DNA of 56,503 bases from JAAYUK01 sp964392915 (GCA_964392915.1 CAYMRS010000011.1:1-56503), one strand, 5' to 3'. Counted from the first letter of the stretch, positions 34,707 through 43,344 are shown. Notes: generated by a model from the sequence alone, not told the origin. Program-made: numbers and translations.

Positions 34707-36050
34707 ATGGCTACTACCGGAACGTCCAGCATAACGGGCGGAGCGATAGACACGGCTTCAATTGTGCAGCAGCTCATGAAGGTGGAGAGCCAGCCGCTCA
34801 CCAAACTGCAGAAAAAGGAAGCCGCCTATCTCTCAAAAATTACCGCGCTCGGCTCGCTGCTCGGCTCGGCGAACTCGCTGAAAAACGCCGCCTCCACGCT
34901 CAAGGAATCGTCAATTCTCGGTTATAAGGCAACCGTTTCCGATGCCTCATACTTTACTGCATCTGTGTCAGGCTCTGCCATTGCCGGCGATTATACTATT
35001 AAAGTCGCTTCGCTTGCCTATGCTCATCGCATAGCGACGAAAGACGCTGACAAATACACGTCCCTTACGCAGGACATGGGAACGGGCAGTATAGCCGTTA
35101 CGGTGAATGGTGCGACCAGGAATATCACGATTGACGATTCAAACAAGACGCTTCAGGGAGTGCGCGACGCCATTAATACCGCTGATGCCGGGGTAAAGGC
35201 TTCGATTGTGCAGGTTTCTCCCGGTAATTACAAAATGGTGCTTGAGTCTGCCTCAACGGGAGTTGCTGCCAAAATGAGCATCGACGTTACCGGCGCAACA
35301 GGAGACCTTGCTGATCTTGCTTTTAACGGCGGCACGCTCAATATGAATCAACTGCAGGACGGCATTGATGCGCAGCTCGATGTGAACGGACTTGCGGTGA
35401 CAAGGGCGGGCAATACAATTTCGGACGTGATAGACGGCGTCACGCTCACGCTCAGGAAAGAGAGCGCGACCGCGGTTTCAATGTCGGTCGGCAAGGACAC
35501 AGAGGGGCTTAAGGCAAAGGTTAATGCATTTGTGGCTGCGTATAATGCGTTAAACACACAGATTAAGCAGCTGCGCGGCACGAAGGACGCCAAAGGCGCG
35601 CTTTCGGGCGAGTCGGTGTTGTTGGACCTCGGCAATTCGATTCGGGGGGTTACTGCTGCGACATTTGCGGACAACCAGCTTGCGAATCTCGGCATTTCAA
35701 CCGATAAAAACGGCGTTCTGAGCGTGAATGCTGTAAAGCTTGATGCCGCTGTCACAGCTGATTCTTCAGCCGTTGTCGCGACGCTGAACGCCATGGGAGC
35801 TTCGCTTGATTCCACGCTGAAGGGGTATGTTGACGGAATCCTCCCCGGACGCCAGACCGGGCTGCAGGCGACGGTGAAAAACATTCAGAAGCAGGCAGAG
35901 GCGATGACCCGCCGTCTTGACCAGATTGAAGCACGTCTGAAAAAACAGTATACCGCTCTTGATCAGCTTTTGCAGCAGCTTCAGGGGCAGAGCGACTACG
36001 TTACCAAGCAACTGAGCCAGATAAGCAAGGCGTTCGGCGGCAGCAGTTAG
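34707..36050 (+). CDS. fliD: Flagellar hook-associated protein 2 (filament cap)
   Basis: FliD caps the growing filament and helps flagellin fold into place. The 447-residue protein has the N-terminal FliD domain: GAIDTASIVQQLMKVESQP (about residues 12-30) followed by a coiled region with KLQKKEAAYLSKI. The C-terminal FliD domain runs from about residue 220 and ends in a coiled coil, QAEAMTRRLDQIEARLKKQ, with TALDQLLQQLQGQSDYV. The length is typical. The start at 34707 has a GGAGG-like site about 16 nt upstream and a GGGG nearer by. Confidence 0.95.
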   Translation: MATTGTSSITGGAIDTASIVQQLMKVESQPLTKLQKKEAAYLSKITALGSLLGSANSLKNAASTLKESSILGYKATVSDASYFTASVSGSAIAGDYTIKVASLAYAHRIATKDADKYTSLTQDMGTGSIAVTVNGATRNITIDDSNKTLQGVRDAINTADAGVKASIVQVSPGNYKMVLESASTGVAAKMSIDVTGATGDLADLAFNGGTLNMNQLQDGIDAQLDVNGLAVTRAGNTISDVIDGVTLTLRKESATAVSMSVGKDTEGLKAKVNAFVAAYNALNTQIKQLRGTKDAKGALSGESVLLDLGNSIRGVTAATFADNQLANLGISTDKNGVLSVNAVKLDAAVTADSSAVVATLNAMGASLDSTLKGYVDGILPGRQTGLQATVKNIQKQAEAMTRRLDQIEARLKKQYTALDQLLQQLQGQSDYVTKQLSQISKAFGGSS

Positions 36051-36145
36051 GGTATTTCTTTCTAATCAAAGCCTGCCTATTTTGCCTGCCATTGCCGCAC
36101 CTTCGGAACTCCTTAATTTACGGCACATTTTTTCTTTTGTTTGTC

Positions 36146-36164
36146 ACTCCGGCTTGACCGGAGT
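36146..36164 (-). repeat. CCGGAATGAC-type hairpin repeat, inverted copy upstream of fliS
   Basis: ACTCCGG (36146-36152) and CCGGAGT (36158-36164) form a 7-bp stem with loop CTTGA. GTC before it matches the reverse complement of the GAC that follows the other copies. It is a diverged, oppositely oriented member of the family flanking mazEF. Confidence 0.55.
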
Positions 36165-36243
36165 CCTTCCTGTCTTTTTCCTCTCAAGTAATTGCTTTTT
36201 CCTCCGATACAATAGTAAACAAAGCCCACGCCGGAGGATCACT

Positions 36244-36627
36244 TTGATAGCCAATGCTTCTTATGCCCGCAACTCTTACACGAGCGCGAAGGTCATGACC
36301 ACAAGCGACCCGCTTGAGCTGGTGATAATGCTATACGACGGGGCAATCGAGTCGCTGGAAAAGGCGGCTGACGCCGCCGCGGGCGGGCAGATTGCGGTGA
36401 AGCTGCGTTTTGCGGACAAAGCCATCGCGATTATCGATGAACTGCTGAACTCCCTGAATGTCGAGGTCGGCGGCGAGGTCGCTGAAAATCTCATGAACCT
36501 CTATCAGTATATGATGCAGGAAATCGCGCTCGCCAACGCGCGCAACGATGCCGAAAAAATGCGCCAGGTTTCTTCTCTTCTCCGGGAGCTTCGCGAAGGC
36601 TGGGTTTCGATCAAAGGCACTGCGTAA
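36244..36627 (+). CDS. fliS: Flagellin export chaperone FliS
   Basis: FliS binds the C-terminus of flagellin in the cytoplasm and keeps it from polymerising before export. The 127-residue protein shows the standard YARNSYTSAKVMTTSDPLE N-terminus and LVIMLYDGAIESLEKA (about residues 28-43). The C-terminal ANARNDAEKMRQVSSLLREL helix closes the four-helix bundle. The start is TTG at 36244 with an ideal GGAGG at 7 nt. An in-frame ATG at 36082 would add 54 unrelated residues and read through the hairpin repeat. Confidence 0.92.
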   Translation: MIANASYARNSYTSAKVMTTSDPLELVIMLYDGAIESLEKAADAAAGGQIAVKLRFADKAIAIIDELLNSLNVEVGGEVAENLMNLYQYMMQEIALANARNDAEKMRQVSSLLRELREGWVSIKGTA

Positions 36628-36665
36628 GGCCGATGCTGTTTTTGCCTTTTTTGCCAGATTTACCA

Positions 36666-36693
36666 TTGACTATCAATTAGTTCATGTGATATT
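36666..36693 (+). promoter_or_regulatory. Promoter of the winged-helix regulator
   Basis: TTGACT (36666-36671), a 16-nt spacer and GATATT (36688-36693) preceded by TGT (extended -10). Transcription would begin next to the ATG at 36703. Confidence 0.5.
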
Positions 36694-36708
36694 GTTCATT
36701 TTATGAAC
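36680..36708. promoter_or_regulatory. GTTCAT half-site array, candidate operator
   Basis: GTTCAT occurs at 36680-36685 and 36694-36699 in direct orientation, and as ATGAAC at 36703-36708. The last two form a perfect inverted repeat around TTT that covers the start codon. The array overlaps the -10 box and fits autoregulation by the encoded regulator. Confidence 0.5.
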
Positions 36709-37323
36709 ACACAGGCTGCCGGCAGCGGCAATCCTCCCGACGACATCGCGTTAAAACTGCTCGATGAGGTGGCGAAAGAGCCCACGGTTTCCCAGCGCGC
36801 CCTTGCCGATCGGCTCGGCATTGCGCTCGGCCTCGTAAACGCTTATGTAAAGCGCCTCTGCAAGAAGGGCCACCTGAAAATCACCACGCTTCCCCGCAAC
36901 AGAATCAAATATCTTATCACCCCCAAGGGATTCGCGGAAAAAGCCAGACTAACCTACTGTTATATGGACATATCGCTCAGTTATTTCAAGTCTGCGCGCG
37001 GCAAAATCGAGCTTGCGTATACGAATCTGCTCGCCAATGATTGCCGCAGGATTCTGCTCTGGGGAGACGGGGAAATGGCAGAGCTTTGCTATATATCGAC
37101 CCGCGGCCTTCCCCTGGAGATTGTCGGCGCGGTCAGCCATACGGCAAACGGCCACGACTTCTTCGGCAGGCCGGTTCTCTCTCCCGAGATGATAGGGAGC
37201 GTGCAGTACGATGCCGTGCTCATCGCGTCAAATGACCAGCTGTTTAACCGATTGGCGCATGAATTCGTATCTGACCGCGCCAGAATTTATTATCTTGATG
37301 ATGGAGTCGGGAAAGAGCGATGA
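36703..37323 (+). CDS. Winged-helix regulator with C-terminal Rossmann-like domain
   Basis: A 206-residue protein. Residues about 15-75 form a MarR-like winged helix: EVAKEPTVSQRALADRLGIA, then LVNAYVKRLCKKGHLK, with the wing at TTLPRNRIKYLITPKG. Residues about 100-200 look like the nucleotide-binding N-terminal domain of PglD/NeuD-type sugar acetyltransferases or a CoA-binding fold: NDCRRILLWGDGEMAELCY, VGAVSHTANGHDFFGRPVL and YDAVLIASND. I infer a sensor of a sugar nucleotide or related ligand; there is no direct proof. Overlap of 4 nt with the NusG-like gene and position at the head of the polysaccharide genes suggest that both control that operon. Confidence 0.75.
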   Translation: MNTQAAGSGNPPDDIALKLLDEVAKEPTVSQRALADRLGIALGLVNAYVKRLCKKGHLKITTLPRNRIKYLITPKGFAEKARLTYCYMDISLSYFKSARGKIELAYTNLLANDCRRILLWGDGEMAELCYISTRGLPLEIVGAVSHTANGHDFFGRPVLSPEMIGSVQYDAVLIASNDQLFNRLAHEFVSDRARIYYLDDGVGKER

Positions 37324-37835
37324 CGACGGGTGCTTCGTCCATGCGGTGGTACGCGGTGCATGTCCGTTCGCGGCATGAGTTCCGAGTTTTTTCACGGCTT
37401 GCCGAAGCGGGCATTGAGGCCTTTGTCCCGGTTGTGGAGAGATTGCAGAAGTGGGCGGACAGAAAAAAACTGGTTGATTTTCCGCTCTTTCCCGGATATA
37501 TATTTGTCCATATTCCCGGCGCCTATGACAGTATGTTGGCTGTGTTAAAAAAACCGGGGGTTGTCAGATTTCTGGGGATGGTTCCCGGAGAACCTGAACC
37601 GGTGCCTGACGAGCAGGTCGATTCATTGAAAAAACTGGTTTCGTTGAAAAACGAAATAGACCCGTATCCGTTTCTCAAGCAGGGCAAACAGGTAAGAGTA
37701 AAGCGGGGTCCGCTCAAAGGCGCAACGGGTATTCTGACTGAAAAGGCGGGCCAGCATCTTTTTGTGGTTTCGATCGACATTTTGCAGCAGGGCGTCTCGG
37801 TAAAGATAGACGCATCCGATATTGAAGCATTGTAG
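37320..37835 (+). CDS. NusG-like specialised antiterminator (UpxY/RfaH type)
   Basis: A 171-residue NusG paralogue. The NGN domain begins RWYAVHVRSRHEFRVFSRL and has FPLFPGYIFVHI near residue 60 and GVVRFLGMVPG. A KOW-like segment KRGPLKGATGILTEK lies near residue 125. NusG paralogues at the head of capsule and O-antigen operons (UpxY in Bacteroides, RfaH in Enterobacteria) let polymerase read through the long operon. A housekeeping NusG would be expected next to secE and rplK, which are absent. The ATG overlaps the regulator stop. No recognisable ops-like element was found in the following leader. Confidence 0.88.
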   Translation: MTTGASSMRWYAVHVRSRHEFRVFSRLAEAGIEAFVPVVERLQKWADRKKLVDFPLFPGYIFVHIPGAYDSMLAVLKKPGVVRFLGMVPGEPEPVPDEQVDSLKKLVSLKNEIDPYPFLKQGKQVRVKRGPLKGATGILTEKAGQHLFVVSIDILQQGVSVKIDASDIEAL

Positions 37836-37875
37836 TTGATGGAGCAGGGGAGTTTTTGTTGTTTGGGTTGATGTT

Positions 37876-37904
37876 TTCTCCTGACCTCTGAATGCTGTAT
37901 GCTG
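37876..37904. repeat. Short dispersed repeat (copy 3, diverged)
   Basis: TCTCCTGACCTCTGAATGCTG-like sequence in the gap before rfbB. It shares CTCCTGA and TCTGAAT words with the copies at 11371-11403 and 11533-11563. Confidence 0.3.
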
Positions 37905-37984
37905 GTTTTTTTGATGAGTATATTGCCTTCTTGGTTATGGCGTTATGTAACCGAGAGGGCGGAGCAGTAGAAAAAGAAAGCAAT

Positions 37985-39091
37985 ATGATACTGGTAACCG
38001 GCGGTGCCGGGTTCATCGGCGCAAACTTTGTACTTGAGTGGCTTGCATCGGGAGATGAGGCTGTGCTGATTCTTGATGCGTTGACGTATGCAGGAAATCT
38101 TGCCAACCTGTCTTCGCTGTCAAACGATCCGCGCCATGTTTTCATTCGCGGCGACATCTGCAATTCCGCTCTCGTTTCGTCGTTGTTTGCTACTCATAAG
38201 CCCCGTGCAATTATCCATTTCGCTGCGGAAAGTCATGTGGACAGGTCTATTCTTAGTCCGGGGGCTTTCCTCACAACGAACGTGCAGGGAACATTCACAC
38301 TGCTGGAAGCAGCACGCGCTTATCACTCTCGACTTGAAGGAACAGAAAAAGCATCTTTCCGATTTCTTCATATTTCGACCGATGAGGTCTACGGCTCGCT
38401 CGGCCCTGATGATGCTCCTTTCTGCGAGGAAACTCCTTATGCGCCGAACAGTCCTTATTCAGCGTCAAAGGCCGCTTCCGATCACTTTGTCCGAGCATAT
38501 TATCATACTTACGGGTTGCCTGTTATAACCACTAATTGTTCCAACAATTACGGGCCATATCAGTTCCCGGAGAAACTCATTCCTCTGATGATCCTGAATG
38601 CATTGTCAGGAAAGTCTCTGCCGGTTTACGGAGACGGTCACAACGTGCGCGACTGGCTCTATGTTACCGATCATTGTTCCGGCATACGCGCTGCGCTTGA
38701 ACTTGGCCGCGTAGGTGAAACTTACAATATCGGCGGTCTTAATGAGAAAAAGAATATTGAAATTGTTCGGGCAATCTGCTCACTGCTCGATGAATTGCGC
38801 CCGTCACCAGAAGGTTCCTATTCACGTTTGATAACTTACGTGAAAGATCGCCCGGGGCATGATCGACGGTATTCGATCAATCCATCAAAAATCATGCGGG
38901 AACTAGGCTGGGAACCGAAAGAAACATTTCAGACCGGCATTCGCAAGACCGTTCAGTGGTACCTCGATAATTCAGCTTGGACGAATGGCATTCTTAGCGG
39001 TGAATACAGAAACTGGATTGATACAAATTACAGCACGCGGGCAGCGGCGGACAGTAGTGGCGACTTCAGACTGAGTCCGCCCTTGATCTGA
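37985..39091 (+). CDS. rfbB: dTDP-glucose 4,6-dehydratase
   Basis: The enzyme converts dTDP-glucose to dTDP-4-keto-6-deoxyglucose, the branch point to rhamnose and other deoxysugars. The 368-residue protein has the NAD motif VTGGAGFIGANF (residues 4-15), catalytic T132-D133-E134 in HISTDEVYG, and Y158/K162 in SPYSASKAASD. VVTTNCSNNYGP-like and HNVRDWLYVTDH segments also match RmlB (here VITTNCSNNYGPYQFPEK). The ATG at 37985 starts the conserved fold directly; an upstream in-frame ATG at 37892 would add 31 unrelated residues. The upstream ribosome binding site is weak (AAAGAAAG). It heads the biosynthetic part of the locus. Confidence 0.96.
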   Translation: MILVTGGAGFIGANFVLEWLASGDEAVLILDALTYAGNLANLSSLSNDPRHVFIRGDICNSALVSSLFATHKPRAIIHFAAESHVDRSILSPGAFLTTNVQGTFTLLEAARAYHSRLEGTEKASFRFLHISTDEVYGSLGPDDAPFCEETPYAPNSPYSASKAASDHFVRAYYHTYGLPVITTNCSNNYGPYQFPEKLIPLMILNALSGKSLPVYGDGHNVRDWLYVTDHCSGIRAALELGRVGETYNIGGLNEKKNIEIVRAICSLLDELRPSPEGSYSRLITYVKDRPGHDRRYSINPSKIMRELGWEPKETFQTGIRKTVQWYLDNSAWTNGILSGEYRNWIDTNYSTRAAADSSGDFRLSPPLI

Positions 39092-39167
39092 ACATATCAT
39101 GATCGACACAAGCGAAATCAATGCGGCACCTCGTTGCTGATCACCAGTGCTCAAAGGGAGCAGAACA

Positions 39168-40094
39168 ATGAGTAATCCGGTTCATACGGCGCCGAAAGGA
39201 AACGTACCGTTCATCACCAGTCGCCGCGGCATCATCCTCGCAGGCGGTTCGGGTACCCGGCTCTATCCTTTAACTGCTGCCGTTTCCAAGCAGCTTTTAC
39301 CAATTTATGACAAGCCGATGGTGTATTATCCCTTGTCTGTGCTCATGTTAGCCGGAATCAGGGAGATTCTAGTTATTTCGACGCCTCAGGACACTCCCCG
39401 GTTTGAGCAGTTACTTGGCGACGGCAGTCAGTGGGGAATCCATATCACCTATACCGTTCAACCGTCGCCTGACGGATTAGCGCAGGCATTTATCATTGGC
39501 AGTGACTTTATCGGCAACGAGAGCACGGCGTTGATTCTCGGTGACAATATTTTTTACGGCGATCGATTCACGGCTCAACTCCAGCGGGCCTGCGGCCGCG
39601 ATGACGGTGCAACGGTGTTTGCATATCATGTAACTGATCCGAAGCGATACGGAGTAGCGGAATTTAACCGGGAAGGGCGGGTTGTGTCTCTTGAAGAAAA
39701 ACCATTAAATCCGAAATCGAACTATGCGGTCACCGGGCTCTATTTTTATGACAACCGGGTTGTCGATATTGCGAAATCACTCAAACCGTCGGCACGCGGC
39801 GAACTCGAGATTACTGATGTGAACAATCGCTATCTTGAACTCGGGCATCTGCATGTTGAACTGATTGGGCGTGGGGTTGCCTGGCTGGATACCGGGACGC
39901 ATGAATCGCTCCTGGAGGCTGCGCAATTTATGGAAATTCTTGAGCGTCGGCAAGGGTTGAAAATCGCGTGTCCGGAAGAAATCGCCTATCGCAGAGGATA
40001 TATTTCCAAAGAACAGCTTGAAACCATCGCAGTGAAATTGAAAAAAAGCAGTTACGGTGATTATCTGCAATCATTGCTGAAAGAGCCCTTTTAG
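39168..40094 (+). CDS. rfbA: Glucose-1-phosphate thymidylyltransferase
   Basis: The enzyme makes dTDP-glucose from dTTP and glucose-1-phosphate, feeding RfbB. The 308-residue protein carries the pyrophosphorylase signature GIILAGGSGTRLYPLT and SKQLLPIYDKPMVYYPLS near the N-terminus. LILGDNIFYG and a VSLEEKP stretch are in the middle, and GVAWLDTGTHESLLEA lies near residue 240. The ATG at 39168 has GGGAG at 7 nt. The N-terminus is about 20 residues longer than E. coli RmlA. rfbC and rfbD are not in the window, so the final deoxysugar cannot be assumed to be rhamnose. Confidence 0.95.
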   Translation: MSNPVHTAPKGNVPFITSRRGIILAGGSGTRLYPLTAAVSKQLLPIYDKPMVYYPLSVLMLAGIREILVISTPQDTPRFEQLLGDGSQWGIHITYTVQPSPDGLAQAFIIGSDFIGNESTALILGDNIFYGDRFTAQLQRACGRDDGATVFAYHVTDPKRYGVAEFNREGRVVSLEEKPLNPKSNYAVTGLYFYDNRVVDIAKSLKPSARGELEITDVNNRYLELGHLHVELIGRGVAWLDTGTHESLLEAAQFMEILERRQGLKIACPEEIAYRRGYISKEQLETIAVKLKKSSYGDYLQSLLKEPF

Positions 40095-40273
40095 GCGAAA
40101 AACTCGATGAAGCACGAAACGCAGCCGCGGAATATTTGTCGGCACTGCAAGAACTGGTTGCAGAAATGAAGGCGTCATGATGAAAAATACATTATGTGCC
40201 GGAGTGAACGGTCACGAAGGTAAATTTTTTCTGTTTCTGCAGGCTGCCGATACTCACCGTGCCGGAAAAAGTA
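40095..40273. other. Gap with a possible coding remnant
   Basis: Between rfbA and wzm one frame is open up to a TGA at about 40178 and would encode GEKLDEARNAAAEYLSAL-like residues. It has no start codon of its own, so it looks like the 3' end of a lost gene. Nothing else is recognisable. Confidence 0.3.
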
Positions 40274-41113
40274 ATGGATAAATGGACTACAGAGATCCGT
40301 CCCCGCAGCGGATGGTTCAACATAAATCTTGCCGAATTGTGGAGCTATCGTGACCTGATAGCGCTTTTTGTCCGGCGAGACTTTGTTGCGGTGTATAAAC
40401 AGACCATTCTTGGTCCGTTATGGTTTTTAATCCAACCGCTTTTTTCGACCATTGTTTTTACAATTGTTTTTGGGAAAATTGCCAATATTCCAACCGATGG
40501 GCAGCCGCCAATGCTCTTTTACATGGCCGGCATTGTGGCGTGGAATTACTTTGCTGCCTGCCTTGCCTCGACATCTAACACGTTTGTTGCCAATGCCGGC
40601 ATTTTCGGCAAAGTCTATTTCCCTCGATTGGCAGTGCCGCTATCTGTTATTATTGTGAATCTTCTGACCTTTGCGATTCAGTTCTTTCTGTTTCTCGGAT
40701 TCTATTTCTACTTTTCACTGCGCGGAGTGCCTCTGCAACCATCCCTCTGGATTCTTGCAGCGCCAGTGCTGCTCATGCAGATGGGCATTCTTGGTCTGGG
40801 CATGGGAATTCTGGTATCTTCCCTTACTACAAAATACCGCGATCTTTCATTTGCAGTCGGTTTTGGGACCCAGCTCTGGATGTATGCCACTCCCATCGTG
40901 TACCCCATGTCGCAAATACCGGAGCGCTGGCAGTGGCTATATGCCATCAACCCTATGGCGAGCATAGTGGAAACCTTTCGCTTTGCCTTTCTTGGTTCTG
41001 GCTCTGTCAATGCTCAGCACCTTGCCATCAGTGCAGGGATGACACTGCTGATCTTTTTCGTCGGGATTGTGCTCTTCAGCCGGATTGAAAAGACATTTAT
41101 GGATACTGTCTAG
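40274..41113 (+). CDS. wzm: ABC-2 type polysaccharide export permease (Wzm)
   Basis: A 279-residue inner-membrane permease that, with Wzt, exports a finished undecaprenyl-linked glycan. About six membrane segments are visible, preceded by the family motif SYRDLIALFVRRDFVAVYKQ and GPLWFLIQPLF. The central segment GILVSSLTTKYRDLSF, then GTQLWMYATPIVYP, and the final NPMASIVETFRFAFLG are also characteristic. The ATG at 40274 is preferred; a GTG at 40259 is in frame. It is followed within 5 nt by the ATPase gene. Confidence 0.9.
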   Translation: MDKWTTEIRPRSGWFNINLAELWSYRDLIALFVRRDFVAVYKQTILGPLWFLIQPLFSTIVFTIVFGKIANIPTDGQPPMLFYMAGIVAWNYFAACLASTSNTFVANAGIFGKVYFPRLAVPLSVIIVNLLTFAIQFFLFLGFYFYFSLRGVPLQPSLWILAAPVLLMQMGILGLGMGILVSSLTTKYRDLSFAVGFGTQLWMYATPIVYPMSQIPERWQWLYAINPMASIVETFRFAFLGSGSVNAQHLAISAGMTLLIFFVGIVLFSRIEKTFMDTV

Positions 41114-41117
41114 GTCT

Positions 41118-42407
41118 ATGAGCGACACTGTCATCAAGGTTGAGAACCTCAGCAAGGAATATCGCTTGGGAACTATCAGCCACGGAATGCTATATCGCGA
41201 TCTGCAGAGCTGGTGCGCAAAGCTGCTGGGCAAGGAAGACCCAAACTCAAAAATTGTCTCGGACGGCTCCAGAGTTCAGAATGCTGCATTTAAAGCCCTT
41301 GACGATGTGTCATTTAAGGTTAAACGGGGTGATGTGCTTGGGATAATCGGGCGCAACGGCGCGGGCAAATCAACGCTGCTCAAGATTATTTCGCGCGTTA
41401 CTGCTCCGACCCGTGGTGGAATAAAAATCAGAGGGCGGGTGGCAAGTCTGCTGGAAGTGGGTACCGGCTTTCATCCGGAACTGACGGGAAGGGAAAACAT
41501 ATTTCTGAACGGCGCAATTTTGGGAATGAGCAAGGATGAAATCGGGCGTAAATTTGATGCTATTATTGCCTTCGCAGAAATTGAAAAGTTCATCGATACA
41601 CCAGTCAAGCGCTATTCTTCGGGCATGTACGTGCGGTTAGCCTTTGCAGTGGCCGCCCACCTGGAACCGGAGATATTGATCGTCGATGAGGTGCTGGCGG
41701 TCGGTGATGTCCAGTTTCAGCAGAAGTGCCTCGGGAAGATGCAGGACGTGGGAAAAGAGGGGCGCACGGTACTGTTTGTCAGCCACAACATGGGGGCAAT
41801 TGAGCAGCTCTGTACTTCTGCGCTTTTGCTGGAGAAGGGCACCGTTGCTCGTAAAAGCGATGATGTTGTCTCGGTGGTAAAGGACTACGTGTTCAGCGGT
41901 AATGCAAGTATCCAGAGCTGCTGGGAAAATCCCGGCACCCCTGAATTTGACAACGACTATTTCAAGCCGTTGAGGTTCTATTTCTCCGATGCCGATGGCA
42001 ATGAGATTCGAAACATGCCGATCAGGAACGATGCGGATATCTGGATTAATGTGGTGGGAGAGGTGAGAAAAACTGACCCAGCACTCTATTTTGGAATCGG
42101 AGTGTTTACGGAAACGGAGAATCTCCTCTTCGGCTCGATGTTTTTTGACGGACATCCGGATACCTGGCCTCGGGTTGAACAGGGAATGAACTTGTTACGG
42201 TGTCAGTTGCCTAAGCGCACGCTGAACGAAGGAACCTATAAGATTGAAATTCATGGAGGCAGACTGCATCAAGAATTTTATTTTTATCCAGGGGTAAATA
42301 ATCCAACCATATTATTGGAGATCAAAGGCGGATTGAGTGAATCGCCACTCTGGCGTGAAAAACGCCTAGGACTTTTTGCCCCTGTGCTTGAGTGGTCAAA
42401 ATCATAA
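41118..42407 (+). CDS. wzt: ABC polysaccharide export ATPase (Wzt) with C-terminal carbohydrate-binding-type domain
   Basis: A 429-residue ATPase partner of Wzm. Walker A is GRNGAGKSTLL (about residue 78), the signature is YSSGMYVRLAFA, and Walker B is ILIVDEVLAVGD. After about residue 250 there is an extra ~175-residue beta-rich domain (WENPGTPEFDNDYF, then FFDGHPDTWPRVEQG). This matches Wzt proteins whose C-terminal domain recognises the capped end of the O-polysaccharide before export. The ATG at 41118 follows the wzm stop by 4 nt; an earlier in-frame start at 41067 lies inside wzm. The neighbouring methyltransferase-like and AsnB genes may supply the recognised modification. Confidence 0.92.
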   Translation: MSDTVIKVENLSKEYRLGTISHGMLYRDLQSWCAKLLGKEDPNSKIVSDGSRVQNAAFKALDDVSFKVKRGDVLGIIGRNGAGKSTLLKIISRVTAPTRGGIKIRGRVASLLEVGTGFHPELTGRENIFLNGAILGMSKDEIGRKFDAIIAFAEIEKFIDTPVKRYSSGMYVRLAFAVAAHLEPEILIVDEVLAVGDVQFQQKCLGKMQDVGKEGRTVLFVSHNMGAIEQLCTSALLLEKGTVARKSDDVVSVVKDYVFSGNASIQSCWENPGTPEFDNDYFKPLRFYFSDADGNEIRNMPIRNDADIWINVVGEVRKTDPALYFGIGVFTETENLLFGSMFFDGHPDTWPRVEQGMNLLRCQLPKRTLNEGTYKIEIHGGRLHQEFYFYPGVNNPTILLEIKGGLSESPLWREKRLGLFAPVLEWSKS

Positions 42408-42432
42408 TTGTAGTAAATAGAGGATCATTAGC

Positions 42433-43344
42433 ATGGGAATGGTAGAACTGACTGTAAAGTTGTTCATGGAGCAGTCGAAAAATCAGGCTTTCGCCAATCG
42501 TCACCTGGTGACCATAGGCAGGCAGGGCATTTGCTTTTCCGTGGATGACCTGAGAAAATGGGCACACCAATCCGATTTTAATCTGGATGAAGCACAGCTT
42601 GAGGCCTCGATCAGGGAAAACAGATTCCCCACGGACAATGAATTTTTCAGGTCACTGGGTTTCTCTGCGGTCGACAGCATGGATTGCAGCGAATACGAGG
42701 GGGCATCCATAATCTGCAACCTGAACAATGATATTCCGGAAGAACTGTATAACCGGTTTGACGTCATCTACGACGGCGGCAGCACCGAACACATGTTCAA
42801 TATTCCCAAGGCGTTCGAAAACTATAACAAAATGCTCCAGGTCGGTGGCCTGGTGATTCATTCGCTTCCCTCCACTGGATGCCTCGACCACGGTTTTTAC
42901 ATGTTTTCTCCGACACTGTTCTACGACTACTACACCCAAAACCAGTGGGACATAGTAGAATTCTTCATGATCAACGTCCCGTGCGACAGCTTCAGTACCT
43001 GGGATATCTATGAATATGGCGAACCGGGGCCGATGTTGGAAGATGTCTCCTTTGAAGGGCGCTGGACGATATTTTTCATTGCAAGAAAACTTACCGAATC
43101 TACCTATGGCTGTAACATCGAACAGCATTTCTTCAAAAAACTGTGGCAGGACAAACAGCTCAGCGCTGCGAATGCTGTCTCCTTGCCAGAGGTGAATAAG
43201 CAGCCGGGGTTGCTCAGAAGAACTTACAGGATGCTGCCGGAGCAATTCAGGATCACAGTCCGCGCTGCACTGTTCGGGAATAAATCAACGCCAGTGACGG
43301 TAAAGAAGGCAATCCCCTTTAGAAAGGTTGACCTGATACGCTAA
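42433..43344 (+). CDS. SAM-dependent methyltransferase-like protein
   Basis: A 303-residue protein. The part from about residue 70 to 200 looks like a class I methyltransferase: VDSMDCSEYEGASIICNLN, FDVIYDGGSTEHMFNIPKA and MLQVGGLVIHSLPS (motif IV/post-motif). The glycine-rich motif I is weak, replaced by LGFSAVDSMD, so activity is not certain. The C-terminal ~70 residues are basic and specific. It lies 25 nt after wzt and before asnB. In Wzm/Wzt systems a methyltransferase often caps the chain; this is a suggestion only. An AGAGGA site lies 8 nt before the ATG. Confidence 0.6.
   Translation: MGMVELTVKLFMEQSKNQAFANRHLVTIGRQGICFSVDDLRKWAHQSDFNLDEAQLEASIRENRFPTDNEFFRSLGFSAVDSMDCSEYEGASIICNLNNDIPEELYNRFDVIYDGGSTEHMFNIPKAFENYNKMLQVGGLVIHSLPSTGCLDHGFYMFSPTLFYDYYTQNQWDIVEFFMINVPCDSFSTWDIYEYGEPGPMLEDVSFEGRWTIFFIARKLTESTYGCNIEQHFFKKLWQDKQLSAANAVSLPEVNKQPGLLRRTYRMLPEQFRITVRAALFGNKSTPVTVKKAIPFRKVDLIR

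Noticed and set aside
40436..40500. T-rich stretch inside wzm as a terminator
   Set aside because: It encodes hydrophobic membrane residues (Phe, Ile, Val) and has no hairpin before it.
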